Shown piece after piece: positions 55,256-64,000 of a stretch of DNA of 64,000 bases. Position 1 is the first letter of the stretch; each line of letters starts with the position of its first letter. Position numbers and translations under genes: made by a program. This DNA is from Kocuria flava (lineage in GTDB: Bacteria > Actinomycetota > Actinomycetes > Actinomycetales > Micrococcaceae), in assembly GCF_001482365.1 (NCBI RefSeq), contig NZ_CP013254.1, forward strand, positions 372,001 to 436,000, read 5' to 3'. A model generated the notes under the pieces. It had not been told where the DNA came from. It saw only the letters and a list, made by a program, of their open reading frames with translations, and searched no databases.

Positions 55256-56719
55256 TCAGGCGATGACCTCGGAGCGGTCCCCGGACCACAGGGTGTGGTA
55301 GGCCCCGGCGCTGGCGTCGTCGACGCGCCGGTAGGTGTGGGCCCCGAAGTAGTCGCGCAGCCCCTGGGTCAGGGCCGCGTTGAGCCGCGGGCGGCGCAGG
55401 GAGTCGTAGTAGGCCAGGGTCGAGGAGAACACCGGGGCCGGGATCCCGCGCTCCACCGCCCGGGCCACCACCCGCCGCCACGCCGGCAGCGCCGCCTCCA
55501 GGGCGGTGGTCACCGCCGGGGCGAAGAGCAGGTTCGCCGGGGCGGACTCCCCGGCGTAGGCCTCCATGATCGTCTCCAGCAGCTGGGCGCGGATGATGCA
55601 CCCCTGCCGCCACAGCGAGGCGATCGCGGCCAGATCCAGCTCCCACCCGTACTCCGCCCCGGCCAGGGTGAGCATGTCCAGCCCCTGGGCATAGGCCACC
55701 AGCTTCGAGGCGTAGAGCGCCTGACGCACATCCTCCACGAACCCCGCATCCCCCACCACGTCCTCGGTGGTGGCCCCCACCCCGGCCGGCAACAGGCGCT
55801 GGGCCTGGGCGCGCATGGCCGGCTCGGCCGAGGACAGCGCCCGGGCGAAGACCGACTCGGCGATCCCCGTCACCGGGCTGCCCAGGGCCAACGCCTCCTG
55901 CACCGTCCAGGTGCCGGTGCCCTTCTGCCCGGCCGCGTCCACGATCACATCGATCAAGGGCTTACCCGTGCGCGCATCGACCTGACCCAGGACCTCGGCG
56001 GTGATCTCGATCAGGTACGAGGCCAGCTCCCCGGTGTTCCACTGGCGGAACACTTCCGCCTGCTCCCCCGGCTCCAGCCCGGCCACCGAGCGCAGCAGCT
56101 CGTGGGCCTCCCCGATCACCTGCATGTCGGCGTACTCGATGCCGTTGTGCACCATCTTCACGAAGTGCCCCGCCCCGTCCGGACCGATCCACGCACAGCA
56201 CGGGGCCCCGTCCTCGGCCCTCGCCGCGATCGACTCCAGCATCGGCCCCAACGAGGCATAGGACTCCTGCGGACCCCCCGGCATGATCGAGGGACCCAGC
56301 AGCGCCCCCTCCTCCCCGCCGGAGACCCCCACCCCCACGAAGTGCAGCCCGACCGCGGCCAGCGCCGCCTCCCGGCGGCGGGTGTCCTGGAAATACGAGT
56401 TGCCCCCGTCGATCACGATGTCCCCCGGGTCCAGCAACGGCACCAGCGCCTCGATCACCGCATCCACCGGCCCCCCGGCCTTGACCATCACCAGGATCCG
56501 CCGCGGGGACTCCAACGCCCCCACCAGCTCCTCCAACGACTCCGTGCGCACGAACGAGCCCTCGTGCCCGTGCTCGGCCAGCAGGGCATCGGTGCGCGCC
56601 ACCGACCGGTTGTGCAACGCCACCGTGTACCCCTTGCGGGCGAAGTTGCGGGCCAGATTCGCCCCCATCACCGCCAGACCCGTCACACCGATCTGCGCCT
56701 TCTTCATCTCAGCCACCAT
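55256..56719 (-). CDS. gnd: 6-phosphogluconate dehydrogenase (decarboxylating)
   Basis: The 487-residue enzyme of the oxidative pentose phosphate pathway has the NADP motif GVTGLAVMGANLARNFA, ALHNRSVARTD, GDIVIDGGNSYFQDT, substrate-site segments GGEEGALLGPSIMPGG and KMVHNGIEYADMQ (catalytic Lys), and the C-terminal helical domain. ATG at 56719 is chosen because TAGGGT (56727-56732, minus strand) ends 7 nt upstream, typical of a leaderless mRNA; ATG at 56707 is an alternative. It is a single gene. Product ribulose 5-phosphate could support the PLP and nucleotide pathways. Confidence 0.94.
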   Translation of the reverse strand: MVAEMKKAQIGVTGLAVMGANLARNFARKGYTVALHNRSVARTDALLAEHGHEGSFVRTESLEELVGALESPRRILVMVKAGGPVDAVIEALVPLLDPGDIVIDGGNSYFQDTRRREAALAAVGLHFVGVGVSGGEEGALLGPSIMPGGPQESYASLGPMLESIAARAEDGAPCCAWIGPDGAGHFVKMVHNGIEYADMQVIGEAHELLRSVAGLEPGEQAEVFRQWNTGELASYLIEITAEVLGQVDARTGKPLIDVIVDAAGQKGTGTWTVQEALALGSPVTGIAESVFARALSSAEPAMRAQAQRLLPAGVGATTEDVVGDAGFVEDVRQALYASKLVAYAQGLDMLTLAGAEYGWELDLAAIASLWRQGCIIRAQLLETIMEAYAGESAPANLLFAPAVTTALEAALPAWRRVVARAVERGIPAPVFSSTLAYYDSLRRPRLNAALTQGLRDYFGAHTYRRVDDASAGAYHTLWSGDRSEVIA

Positions 56720-56835
56720 GACACCCACCCTAGCGACCCGCGGTGCCGGGACCGCGCGGTGGACAGGAGTTGCCGCGGACCGGGACGCGCCGGCGCCCGC
56801 ACCCCGGGCGGGGAGCGGGCGCCTGCCGGCCGGCA

Positions 56836-56857
56836 CCCTGGGAGCGATGCCCCAGGG
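56836..56857 (-). terminator. Small hairpin after the 31-codon frame
   Basis: CCCTGGG (56836-56842) pairs with CCCAGGG (56851-56857) around an 8-nt loop, 18 bp after the stop of the short frame at 56875 on the minus strand. It fits a terminator for that small transcript. Confidence 0.5.
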
Positions 56858-56874
56858 CCCGGCCGTGCGGGACC

Positions 56875-56970
56875 TCAGCGCAGCGAGGCGAGGAAGTCCA
56901 GGACCATCCCGAGGATGGCGGTGAAGTTGGGGTTGAAGAAGGCGTCGAGGACGAGGGACAGGTCGATCAT
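56875..56970 (-). CDS. Possible 31-residue hydrophobic/amphipathic peptide
   Basis: From ATG 56970, 31 codons are read to TGA at 56875. A strong ribosome site (GGAAGG, 7 nt before ATG) and a small downstream hairpin support expression. The peptide starts MIDLSLVLDAFFNP, continues with NFTAILGMVL and ends DFLASLR. It has hydrophobic residues every three to four positions, no Cys and few charges, as in membrane-active or very small porin-like peptides. Codons fit the high-GC genome. It matches no family I recognise; it lies alone between gnd and the aldo/keto reductase gene. Confidence 0.5.
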   Translation of the reverse strand: MIDLSLVLDAFFNPNFTAILGMVLDFLASLR

Positions 56971-57117
56971 GGGAGTTCCTTCCGAAGGGGGATGAAGGCA
57001 GTGCACGAACGACGACGGGGGTGCCGCCGCCCGATCCCAAATTACCGGAAGCGAACGCGGCGGCCCAGGGTCACGGCCCGGATGACGGCCCCGGCGGCGG
57101 TCCGTCCGCGCACCGGG

Positions 57118-58059
57118 TCAGGCGAAGGGCAGGGAGGCCTCGTCCAGGGCGGCGACCTCCTCGGCGGTGAGCTCGAGGCCGGGTGCGGCCACGAGGGCGG
57201 GGACCTGCTCGGGCGCCGAGGCCGAGGCGATCGGGGCGGTGGCGCCCTTGGCGAGCAGCCAGGCGAGCGCGACGGTCGCGGGCTCGGCCCGGTGCGCCCC
57301 GGCCACGGCCACGAGGGCGTCGACGACGGCGAGGCCCTGCTCGTTCAGGTGCGCGGCGGCGGCCCCGCGGCGGGCGCGGCCCTCGAGGTCGGCCGGGGTG
57401 CGGTACTTGCCGGTGAGGAACCCGGAGGCCAGCCCGTAGTAGGGCATCACGGCGGCGCCGTGCCCGCGGGCGACGGGGGCGATCTGCCGCTCGTAGTCCC
57501 GCCGGGCCACGAGGTTGTACTCGGGCTGGATCGCCGCGGGCACCGTCAGGCCCTCCCGCTCGGCGGTCTCGAACCACTCGCGCAGCCGGTCGGGGCCGTA
57601 GTTGGACAGCCCCACGGCGCGGATCTTCCCGGCGCGCACGAGCTCGTCGAAGACGGCCGCCTGCTCGGCGACGGGCACCGACTCGTCGTCGTGGTGGGCG
57701 TAGTAGAGGTCGATCCGGTCGGTGCCCAGCCGCCGCAGGGAGTCTTCGAGGGCGGCGACGACGTTCGCGCGCGTCAGCCCCGGCCGCTGCGGGTGGGCGC
57801 CGACCTTGGTGGCGAGCACGATCTCCTCGCGGTTGCCGCGGGCGGCCAGCCACTGCCCCAGCACGGTCTCGGACTCGCCGCCGGTGTGGCCGTCGACCCA
57901 CGCCGAGTAGACGTCGGCGGTGTCCACGAAGTTGCCGCCGGCGGCGGTGTAGGCGTCGAGGACGGCGAAGGACGCGTCCCGGTCGGCGGTCCAGCCGAAG
58001 GTGTTGCCGCCGAGGTTCAGCGGGAAGAGCTCGAGGTCGGTGCGGGGCAGACGGGCCAT
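57118..58059 (-). CDS. Aldo/keto reductase
   Basis: The 313-residue TIM-barrel NADPH-dependent oxidoreductase has the catalytic set in FVDTADVYSAW (Asp, Tyr), VLATKVG (Lys) and LYYAHHDDES (His). The group resembles the YghZ/AKR-type general reductases of actinobacteria, which act on various aldehydes and ketones. ATG at 58059 follows GGAAG. It is divergent from the AAHS transporter gene with 177 bp between. The physiological substrate is unknown. Confidence 0.87.
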   Translation of the reverse strand: MARLPRTDLELFPLNLGGNTFGWTADRDASFAVLDAYTAAGGNFVDTADVYSAWVDGHTGGESETVLGQWLAARGNREEIVLATKVGAHPQRPGLTRANVVAALEDSLRRLGTDRIDLYYAHHDDESVPVAEQAAVFDELVRAGKIRAVGLSNYGPDRLREWFETAEREGLTVPAAIQPEYNLVARRDYERQIAPVARGHGAAVMPYYGLASGFLTGKYRTPADLEGRARRGAAAAHLNEQGLAVVDALVAVAGAHRAEPATVALAWLLAKGATAPIASASAPEQVPALVAAPGLELTAEEVAALDEASLPFA

Positions 58060-58236
58060 GGCGGGGCACTTCCGTTCTCTCGGGGGCATCTCGTGGGGTC
58101 TCCACCCGGCACAAGCGGCGGCGGGCCCGCACTGTTCCCGGCGGCCCCTTCCCCCGGCGGCGGGGATCCCTAGAATCGAGGGGTCCCGCCGCGGCGCCCG
58201 TCGTCGTCGGCGCCCTGACCCGAAGGATTCCCGCGC

Positions 58237-59582
58237 ATGACCGCCTCCCCCGCCACCCCCGCGTGGCCCGTGCCCCGGACGACGACGAACCGCGTGCTGC
58301 TGGCGTGCTGGCTCGCGATCCTCGCCGAGGGCTACGACGTCGGCGTGCTCGGCGCCGTCCTGCCCGCCCTCGCCGAGTACCGGGCGTGGGACCTGACCCC
58401 GCTCGAGCTCGGCGGGCTCGGCTCCTACGCCCTGGTCGGCATGCTCGTCGGGGCGATGGTCATCGGCACGCTCTCCGACCGGGTCGGCCGCCGCCGGATG
58501 ATGCTCGTCTCGGTGGCGCTGTTCACCACGATGCAGCTGGGCGCGGCCCTGGCGCCCACCCCGGAGCTGTTCGGGCTCTTCCGCCTGCTCGGCGGGCTCG
58601 GGATGGGCGGGATCATCCCGGTCGCGGCCGCGCTGACCATCGAGTACTCCCCGCCGCGGCGGCGCTCCTTCAACTACGGGGTGATGTACTCCGGCTACTC
58701 GCTGGGCATCCTCGTCGCGGCCCTCGTGGCCCTGGCCCTGCTCCCGGAGCTGGGCTGGCGCTGGGTCGTGGGCGCCGGCGCCCTGCCCGTCCTGCTGCTG
58801 CCCGTGCTGGCCCTCCTGGTCCCGGAGTCCCTCGAGCACCTCGTGGCCAAGGGGCGCCACGAGGACGCCGCCCGCACGGCCGGGCGGCTGGGCGTGGACC
58901 CGTTCGTGCCCGCCGACTGGACCCCGGCCCCGGCGGCCGGCGCGGCCGCCCGCCCGGTGGGCTGGAGGCAGTCCCTGGCGGCGATGTTCGCCCGCGGCTG
59001 GCTGCGCCCGACCGTCTTCTTCTGGATCTCCCTGTTCTGCGGGATGGTCCTGGTCTACGGGCTGAACACGTGGCTGCCGGCGATCATGCGCGCCGCCGGC
59101 TACGAGCTGGGCCCGGCCCTGATGTTCCTCGTGGTCTTCAGCCTGGCCTCGGCGATCGGCGGCGTGGTCCTCGGGCGGGCGGCCGACGCGTGGGGCAAGA
59201 AGCTGGTCCTCGTGGTGTTCTACCTGCTCGGCGGGGCCGGGATCCTGCTGCTGATGTTCCCCAACAGCCTCGTGGTCAACTACGTCTTCGTGGCGCTGGC
59301 CGGGGTCGGCTCGATCTCGACCTCGCTCGTGCTCACCGGCTGGGTCGCCGAGTACTACCCCGCGCACTCGCGGACCACCGCCACGGGCTGGGCGCTGTCC
59401 TTCGCCCGCGTGGGGGCGATCTCGGGGCCGCTGATCGGCGGCTGGATCGGCTCGGCCCAGCTGCCGTTCCAGTGGAACTTCGGGGTCTTCGCCGCCGTGG
59501 CCCTCGTGGCCGCCGGCGCCGTGGCACTGATCCCGCGCACGCCGCGCACCCCGGCGGCGGGCGGACCGGCCGCGGCGGACGG

Positions 59583-59610
<28 letters not shown>
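58237..59610 (+). CDS. AAHS-type MFS transporter (aromatic acid:proton symporter)
   Basis: The 457-residue protein has twelve helices of MFS. The first helix carries AEGYDVGVLGAVLPALAEY, the D-G-x-D-like signature of aromatic-acid/benzoate symporters (BenK, PcaK), followed by the loop GTLSDRVGRRRMMLVSV and GGLGMGGIIPVAAAL. Uptake of benzoate, hydroxybenzoate or similar acids is likely. Its 3' end overlaps the convergent ppgK gene by 28 bp. It has no regulator beside it. Confidence 0.83.
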
Positions 59611-60419
<809 letters not shown>

Positions 60420-60773
60420 GAGGCGGTCCTGGTTCGAGGGAGAGCTGCGCGCCCACGGCAGGACGGCATCTCGTCGACTTTACCGCCGGACCCCGACGAC
60501 GGACGTCGCCGCGGGCCGGCGCCGGTGCGGAGGGGCACCCCCGGGCGCGGGCGGCCCGCCCCGGGCGGGACGGGCCCACGAAGCGGCCCGGCGCGGGCGG
60601 GGCGCCGGGCCGCTTCCCCACACTCGAGGGGCGGTGTGGTCGGGAACCCGCTCGACCGTCCCCGGGGAGGGCGGGAGCCTGATTCTCCTCGCCGGGCGGC
60701 GGCCCGGCGTTCCTCAGATTCTAAGCACCGATCCGTGTCCCTGTCACCCGGGACAGGGAAAGTCCCGGACCGG
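60420..60773. other. Intergenic region, 354 bp, with two hairpins
   Basis: No convincing gene lies here. A 15-bp stem hairpin at 60580-60616 and a small one at 60738-60759 (TCCCTGTC/GACAGGGA, just after the lrp stop on the minus strand) look like terminators. The left part must hold the ppgK promoter. A TAAAGT-like -10 on the minus strand near 60480 is the only candidate I see. Confidence 0.55.
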
Positions 60774-61226
60774 TCACAGCGGCAGGGGCCGGTCCTCCAC
60801 GACGCTCTTCATCACCAGCGTGGAGCTCAGCCGCTGCACCCCGGGCAGGGTCGCCAGGCGGTCGTCGTAGAGCACCTGGAAAGCGGGCAGGTCGGCGGTG
60901 ACCACCCGCAGCAGGAAGTCCGGGTCGCCGAACAGCCGCTGGGCCTGCACCACGTTCGGGATCTCGGCGATGGCCGACTCGAAGGCCGCGACCGTGCCGC
61001 GGTCCTCCTGGCGCATGGTGACGAAGACCAGGGCCTCGAAGGCCAGCCCGAGGGCCCGGGCGTCGAGCTGGGCCCGGTAGCCGGTGATGGCCCCGGAGGC
61101 CTCCAGCGCGCGCAGCCGGCGGTGGCACGGCGAGACGCTGAGCCCCACCCGCGAGGCCAGCTCGGTCAGGCTCAGCCGCCCGTCCTGCTGGAGCTCGGCA
61201 AGAATCGTGCGGTCGACGTGGTCCAT
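60774..61226 (-). CDS. Lrp/AsnC-family transcriptional regulator
   Basis: The 150-residue protein has an N-terminal helix-turn-helix (DRTILAELQQDGRLSLTELASRVGLSVSPCHRRLRALE) in recognisable parts and a RAM effector domain (ALVFVTMRQEDRGTVAAFESAI, GDPDFLLRVVTADLPAFQVLYDD). ATG at 61226 is used. It is divergent from a LysE-family exporter gene with 132 bp between, the usual arrangement in which an Lrp or LysG regulator induces export of an amino acid in excess. The effector amino acid is not known. Confidence 0.9.
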   Translation of the reverse strand: MDHVDRTILAELQQDGRLSLTELASRVGLSVSPCHRRLRALEASGAITGYRAQLDARALGLAFEALVFVTMRQEDRGTVAAFESAIAEIPNVVQAQRLFGDPDFLLRVVTADLPAFQVLYDDRLATLPGVQRLSSTLVMKSVVEDRPLPL

Positions 61227-61358
61227 GGAGCTGATTCTTCCCCGAACGCCCCGGTTTCCGAGGGAAATCTGGAAGCACTTTCGGCCCCGTGGCGCCTAGT
61301 CTCTGTCGAGGACCCGCCGGGTCCGGGGAATCCACCTGCGGGCAGAGCGAGGTCGGGC

Positions 61359-61976
61359 ATGGAGCTGAGCACGGTGGCCGCCTTCTGGGCGGTGTCCTTC
61401 CTGCTGGTGCTGGTGCCGGGTGCGGACTGGGCCTACGCGATCACCGCCGGGCTGCGGGAGCGCACGGTGCTGCCGGCGGTCGGCGGGCTGGTCGCGGGCT
61501 ACGTGGGGCTGACCGCCGTGGTCGTCGCCGGCGTGGCCGCCTTGGTCGCGGGCTCACCGCTGGTCCTGACCGTGCTCATGACCGTGGGGGCGGGCTACCT
61601 CGTGTGGCTGGGCGTCGTGGCCCTGACCCGCCCGTCCGCGCCGGCGGCGGCCGGGACCGCGAGCACGGGGTCGTGGCTGCGCCAGGCCGTGAAGGGGGCG
61701 GGCGTGAGCGGGCTCAACCCCAAGGCGCTGCTGCTGTTCCTGGCGCTGCTGCCGCAGTTCACCGACCCGGGTGCGCCCTGGCCGTTCGCGGCCCAGATCG
61801 CGCTGCTGGGGCTCGTGCACACCGCGAGCTGCGCGGTCGTCTACACCGCGGTGGGCACCGGAGCCCGCCGGGTGCTCGGTGCGCGCCCGGCCGCGGCCCG
61901 CACGGTGACCCGCCTGTCCGGTCTCGCGATGGTCGCCCTCGGCGTGGCCCTGCTCGTCGAGCAGCTGCCGGTCTGA
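61359..61976 (+). CDS. LysE/RhtB-family amino acid exporter
   Basis: The 205-residue protein has about six helices and the family N-terminus FWAVSFLLVLVPGADWAYAITAGLRE. The loop VKGAGVSGLNPKALLLFLALLPQF contains the conserved NPK. It exports an amino acid by proton exchange. ATG at 61359 fits the usual start. It is divergent from an Lrp-type regulator, which probably controls it. Confidence 0.9.
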   Translation: MELSTVAAFWAVSFLLVLVPGADWAYAITAGLRERTVLPAVGGLVAGYVGLTAVVVAGVAALVAGSPLVLTVLMTVGAGYLVWLGVVALTRPSAPAAAGTASTGSWLRQAVKGAGVSGLNPKALLLFLALLPQFTDPGAPWPFAAQIALLGLVHTASCAVVYTAVGTGARRVLGARPAAARTVTRLSGLAMVALGVALLVEQLPV

Positions 61977-62088
61977 TCGTCGCCGCGGACCGGTTCCGCG
62001 CCCGGCCGACCGGACCGGGTCACGACCGCACCGCACAGCGGGCAGCCCCGGTGGCGCGCCGGCGGTCTCCCGGGAGGTCGACCGCTCC

Positions 62089-64000
62089 TCAGGCGTCGTC
62101 CAGCTGCACCTCCGGCTCCACCAGCAGAGCGGTGCCCTGGTGGGCCGGCAGGGTGAGGAAGAAGCTGTGCAGGTCGTCGACGGTGCCGACCTCCTCCCCG
62201 GTGAAGGCGTCGGTGATCCCCGCCCCGGTCTCCAGGTGGGCGGACCGGACGCTGCCGCTGACCTCCTGGGCCGAGAAGTTCAGGACGGTGAGCTGCAGCC
62301 GGCCCGTCGCCAGCCGGTGGACCATCACCAGCAGCCCCCGCTGGGAGACCTCCGGCACGTCCAGCAGCGCGGCCGTGGCGATCCCGTGCTCCTCCCGGAC
62401 GGCCAGCACGCGCGCCAGCCGGCGGGCGAAGGAGCTCTCGTCGGCCATCTGGTCGGGCAGCGCCTCGTAGAGGGCCCTGGCCCGGGGCATGCCGGAGGCC
62501 GAGACCTCCGCGTCGGGGCCGGTCCCCATGAGGTCGTGGGCGCCGCGGTTGATCCACCGGGTGTCGCCCTGGGCGATCAGCGGCGCGACCTGCTCCCTGC
62601 GCAGCGGCAGGACCCCGCGCAGGTCCCAGCCCGACAGGGCGAAGACCCCCGGCTGCAGCGCGTTGTACATCGCCAGCAGCACGTGGACGTCGCGGATCCG
62701 GGCGGTGTCCTCCTCGGTGATGGCGCCCAGGTCGCTGATGCCCAGGGCGGCGGTGATCACGCTGGTGGTGGTGCAGGCGATCCCGTTGGTGGTGAACACC
62801 AGGTTGTAGGGAGCGGCCTCCCCCGTGATCCGCTCCCGCAGCGTGGACTGCACCTGCTCGGCCAGCTCGGCCCCGGTGAGCTCCTGGCCGCCGAGCTCGA
62901 AGACCTCGTCCTTGTGCCGGGTGGTGAAGTGGACCAGTTCGTAGGTCAGCTCGTCGTGGTTCTGCATGGCGTGGACCAGCCCGGCCTGGTCCACCCCGAT
63001 CTCCATCGCCTGGCGCAGGGTCAGGCGCAGGAACTCGGTGTCCCCGGTGACGAGCGCGTGGTGGTATCCCGGGCGGGTGATGAAGTCGTAGGAGAGGTCC
63101 GGGCCGGTCCGGGAGGTGGTGTGGATGTCGTCGATGCTGAGGTTGAGCTCCTGGAAGGTGAACCCGCCGACCTTGCGCACCATCGAGCCGATGAGCTGGT
63201 TGGCGGCCTCGGACAGCGGGTGGCCCTCCGACCAGCCGGCGGCCTCCTCCGCGCCCTTCTCCACCCCGAGGAAGCCGTTGGCGTCCAGCCGCAGGGCGCC
63301 GGTGCCCAGGTCGACCAGGGAGTGCAGGGCGTCACCGATGACCATGCGCATCCCCGAGAAGGTGGGGTCCAGCCAGTTCAGCGAGGGCTGCCCGGCCTTG
63401 AAGTAGTGCAGGTACACCCAGCGGCGCACCTGCCCGGTGGTGTCCACGACCGGGCGGGTCACGCTCCAGTTGGTCTCCTTGACCCCGGGCTCGTAGAAGA
63501 TCACCCGCTGCAGCTCGCCGATGATGTACCCGGCCTCCTGCAGCGCCCGCTCGGCGTCGCGGTCGAGGTTGACCGAGTCCTCCCCCGCGGGCACCTCCGG
63601 CAGCAGGTGCCAGTCGGACTCGGGGATGTCGATCATGTGGTAGAGCCCCGGGTAGTCGCGGTAGTTCATCTCCGCCAGCCGGAAGTCCGCGCCCTTGCCG
63701 GTGTGCCCGGGCACGATGTCGTCGATGATCGTGCCCCCGTGCTCCTTGGCCACCGCGCACATGGCGCGGAACTCCTCCTCGGTGCCGAACACGGGGTCGA
63801 TGGCCATGCTGATCCGGTCGAAGTGCCCGTCCACGCTGGGCGTGTACTCCCAGTCCTTCAGCCCCCCGGCCCGCTTGACGGGCCCGGTGTGCACGGCGTC
63901 GATGCCGATCCGCTCGAAGGTCTCCCAGAGCCCCGGATCGCCCATCGCGGCCAGGAACGACTGCCCCGGCGCGGTCATCAGCCCCAGCGGGTAGGCGGTG
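62089..64000 (-). CDS. Trehalose synthase-like GH13 enzyme (5' end outside window)
   Basis: At least 637 residues are read on the minus strand from the window edge to a stop at 62089. Upstream of the internal Met at 63978 the frame stays open (TAYPLGL), so the true start lies beyond the window. GH13 regions are visible: I in IIDDIVPGHTGKG, II with the nucleophile in GALRLDANGF, III with the acid/base in FQELNLSID, and IV in MQNHDELTYE. The sequence resembles maltose alpha-D-glucosyltransferase/trehalose synthases of Arthrobacter-like bacteria, which interconvert maltose and trehalose. The C-terminal beta domain is present. Confidence 0.82.
   Translation of the reverse strand, partial: TAYPLGLMTAPGQSFLAAMGDPGLWETFERIGIDAVHTGPVKRAGGLKDWEYTPSVDGHFDRISMAIDPVFGTEEEFRAMCAVAKEHGGTIIDDIVPGHTGKGADFRLAEMNYRDYPGLYHMIDIPESDWHLLPEVPAGEDSVNLDRDAERALQEAGYIIGELQRVIFYEPGVKETNWSVTRPVVDTTGQVRRWVYLHYFKAGQPSLNWLDPTFSGMRMVIGDALHSLVDLGTGALRLDANGFLGVEKGAEEAAGWSEGHPLSEAANQLIGSMVRKVGGFTFQELNLSIDDIHTTSRTGPDLSYDFITRPGYHHALVTGDTEFLRLTLRQAMEIGVDQAGLVHAMQNHDELTYELVHFTTRHKDEVFELGGQELTGAELAEQVQSTLRERITGEAAPYNLVFTTNGIACTTTSVITAALGISDLGAITEEDTARIRDVHVLLAMYNALQPGVFALSGWDLRGVLPLRREQVAPLIAQGDTRWINRGAHDLMGTGPDAEVSASGMPRARALYEALPDQMADESSFARRLARVLAVREEHGIATAALLDVPEVSQRGLLVMVHRLATGRLQLTVLNFSAQEVSGSVRSAHLETGAGITDAFTGEEVGTVDDLHSFFLTLPAHQGTALLVEPEVQLDDA

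Overview
The window is very GC-rich (about 74%), densely coded bacterial chromosome. It uses many GTG starts, leaderless starts (a TANNNT -10 box 7 nt before the start codon) and short overlapping operons. The content (MocR-type PdxR next to pdxST, a polyphosphate glucokinase, tandem double-Usp proteins, a PuO-type putrescine oxidase like that of Kocuria/Micrococcus and Rhodococcus, a qsu-type shikimate module) points to an actinomycete, most likely Micrococcaceae and plausibly Kocuria. The genus is inference. I see no phage, insertion sequence, CRISPR array, tRNA or rRNA.

Layout. 1-1583: a GH15 glucoamylase/trehalase-like gene cut by the window edge. 1.6-4.6 kb: copper module csoR-copZ-copA behind a palindromic CsoR operator. 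4.7-6.2 kb: three small hypothetical genes. 6.3-9.5 kb: vitamin B6 synthesis, pdxR divergent from pdxST. 9.5-13.4 kb: two double-Usp stress proteins, a MATE exporter and an S4-domain protein. 13.5-14.4 kb: an orphan amino-acid-type binding lipoprotein. 14.6-20.8 kb: putrescine catabolism, with putrescine oxidase translationally coupled to a Usp-Usp-APC permease fusion, a TetR regulator and an aminobutyraldehyde dehydrogenase; the same operator lies at the same place over both metabolic promoters. 20.9-22.3 kb: thiosulfate-uptake pair tsuA(yeeE)/tusA-like. 22.4-29.2 kb: mostly envelope and stress genes (a phospholipase remnant, a lipoprotein, CsbD, DUF368, an EamA exporter with an FAD oxidase, PspC). 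29.2-34.6 kb: shikimate use (MHS symporter, IclR regulator, quinate/shikimate dehydrogenase, QsuB-like dehydratase) leading to protocatechuate. 36.5-39.0 kb: a rifampin phosphotransferase-like gene with an internal deletion scar that creates a stop codon.

40.8-45.3 kb: an operon of an atypical acyl-CoA dehydrogenase-like flavoprotein and an NrtA/SsuA-type ABC importer, preceded by a DUF4242 gene. 45.7-47.1 kb: a ring-cleavage-type VOC dioxygenase and a TIR-like (DUF1863) protein. 47.3-51.7 kb: thiamine synthesis, TPP riboswitch-thiO-thiS-thiG-thiF/moeZ with thiE divergent. 51.8-55.1 kb: a peptidase C26 homologue that lacks its nucleophile, a secreted LAS-like protein, and a PadR/membrane-protein pair. 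55.3-64 kb: gnd, a possible 31-residue peptide gene, an aldo/keto reductase, an AAHS transporter, ppgK, an Lrp-LysE pair and a truncated trehalose synthase-like GH13 gene.

The structure least explained by ordinary annotation is a family of four near-identical 57-75 nt inverted repeats, found only between 46.6 and 55.2 kb. They flank the TIR-like gene and sit at gene ends around the thiamine locus. With the Usp-permease regulon, the broken phosphotransferase and the nucleophile-less C26 protein, they are the main points for follow-up.
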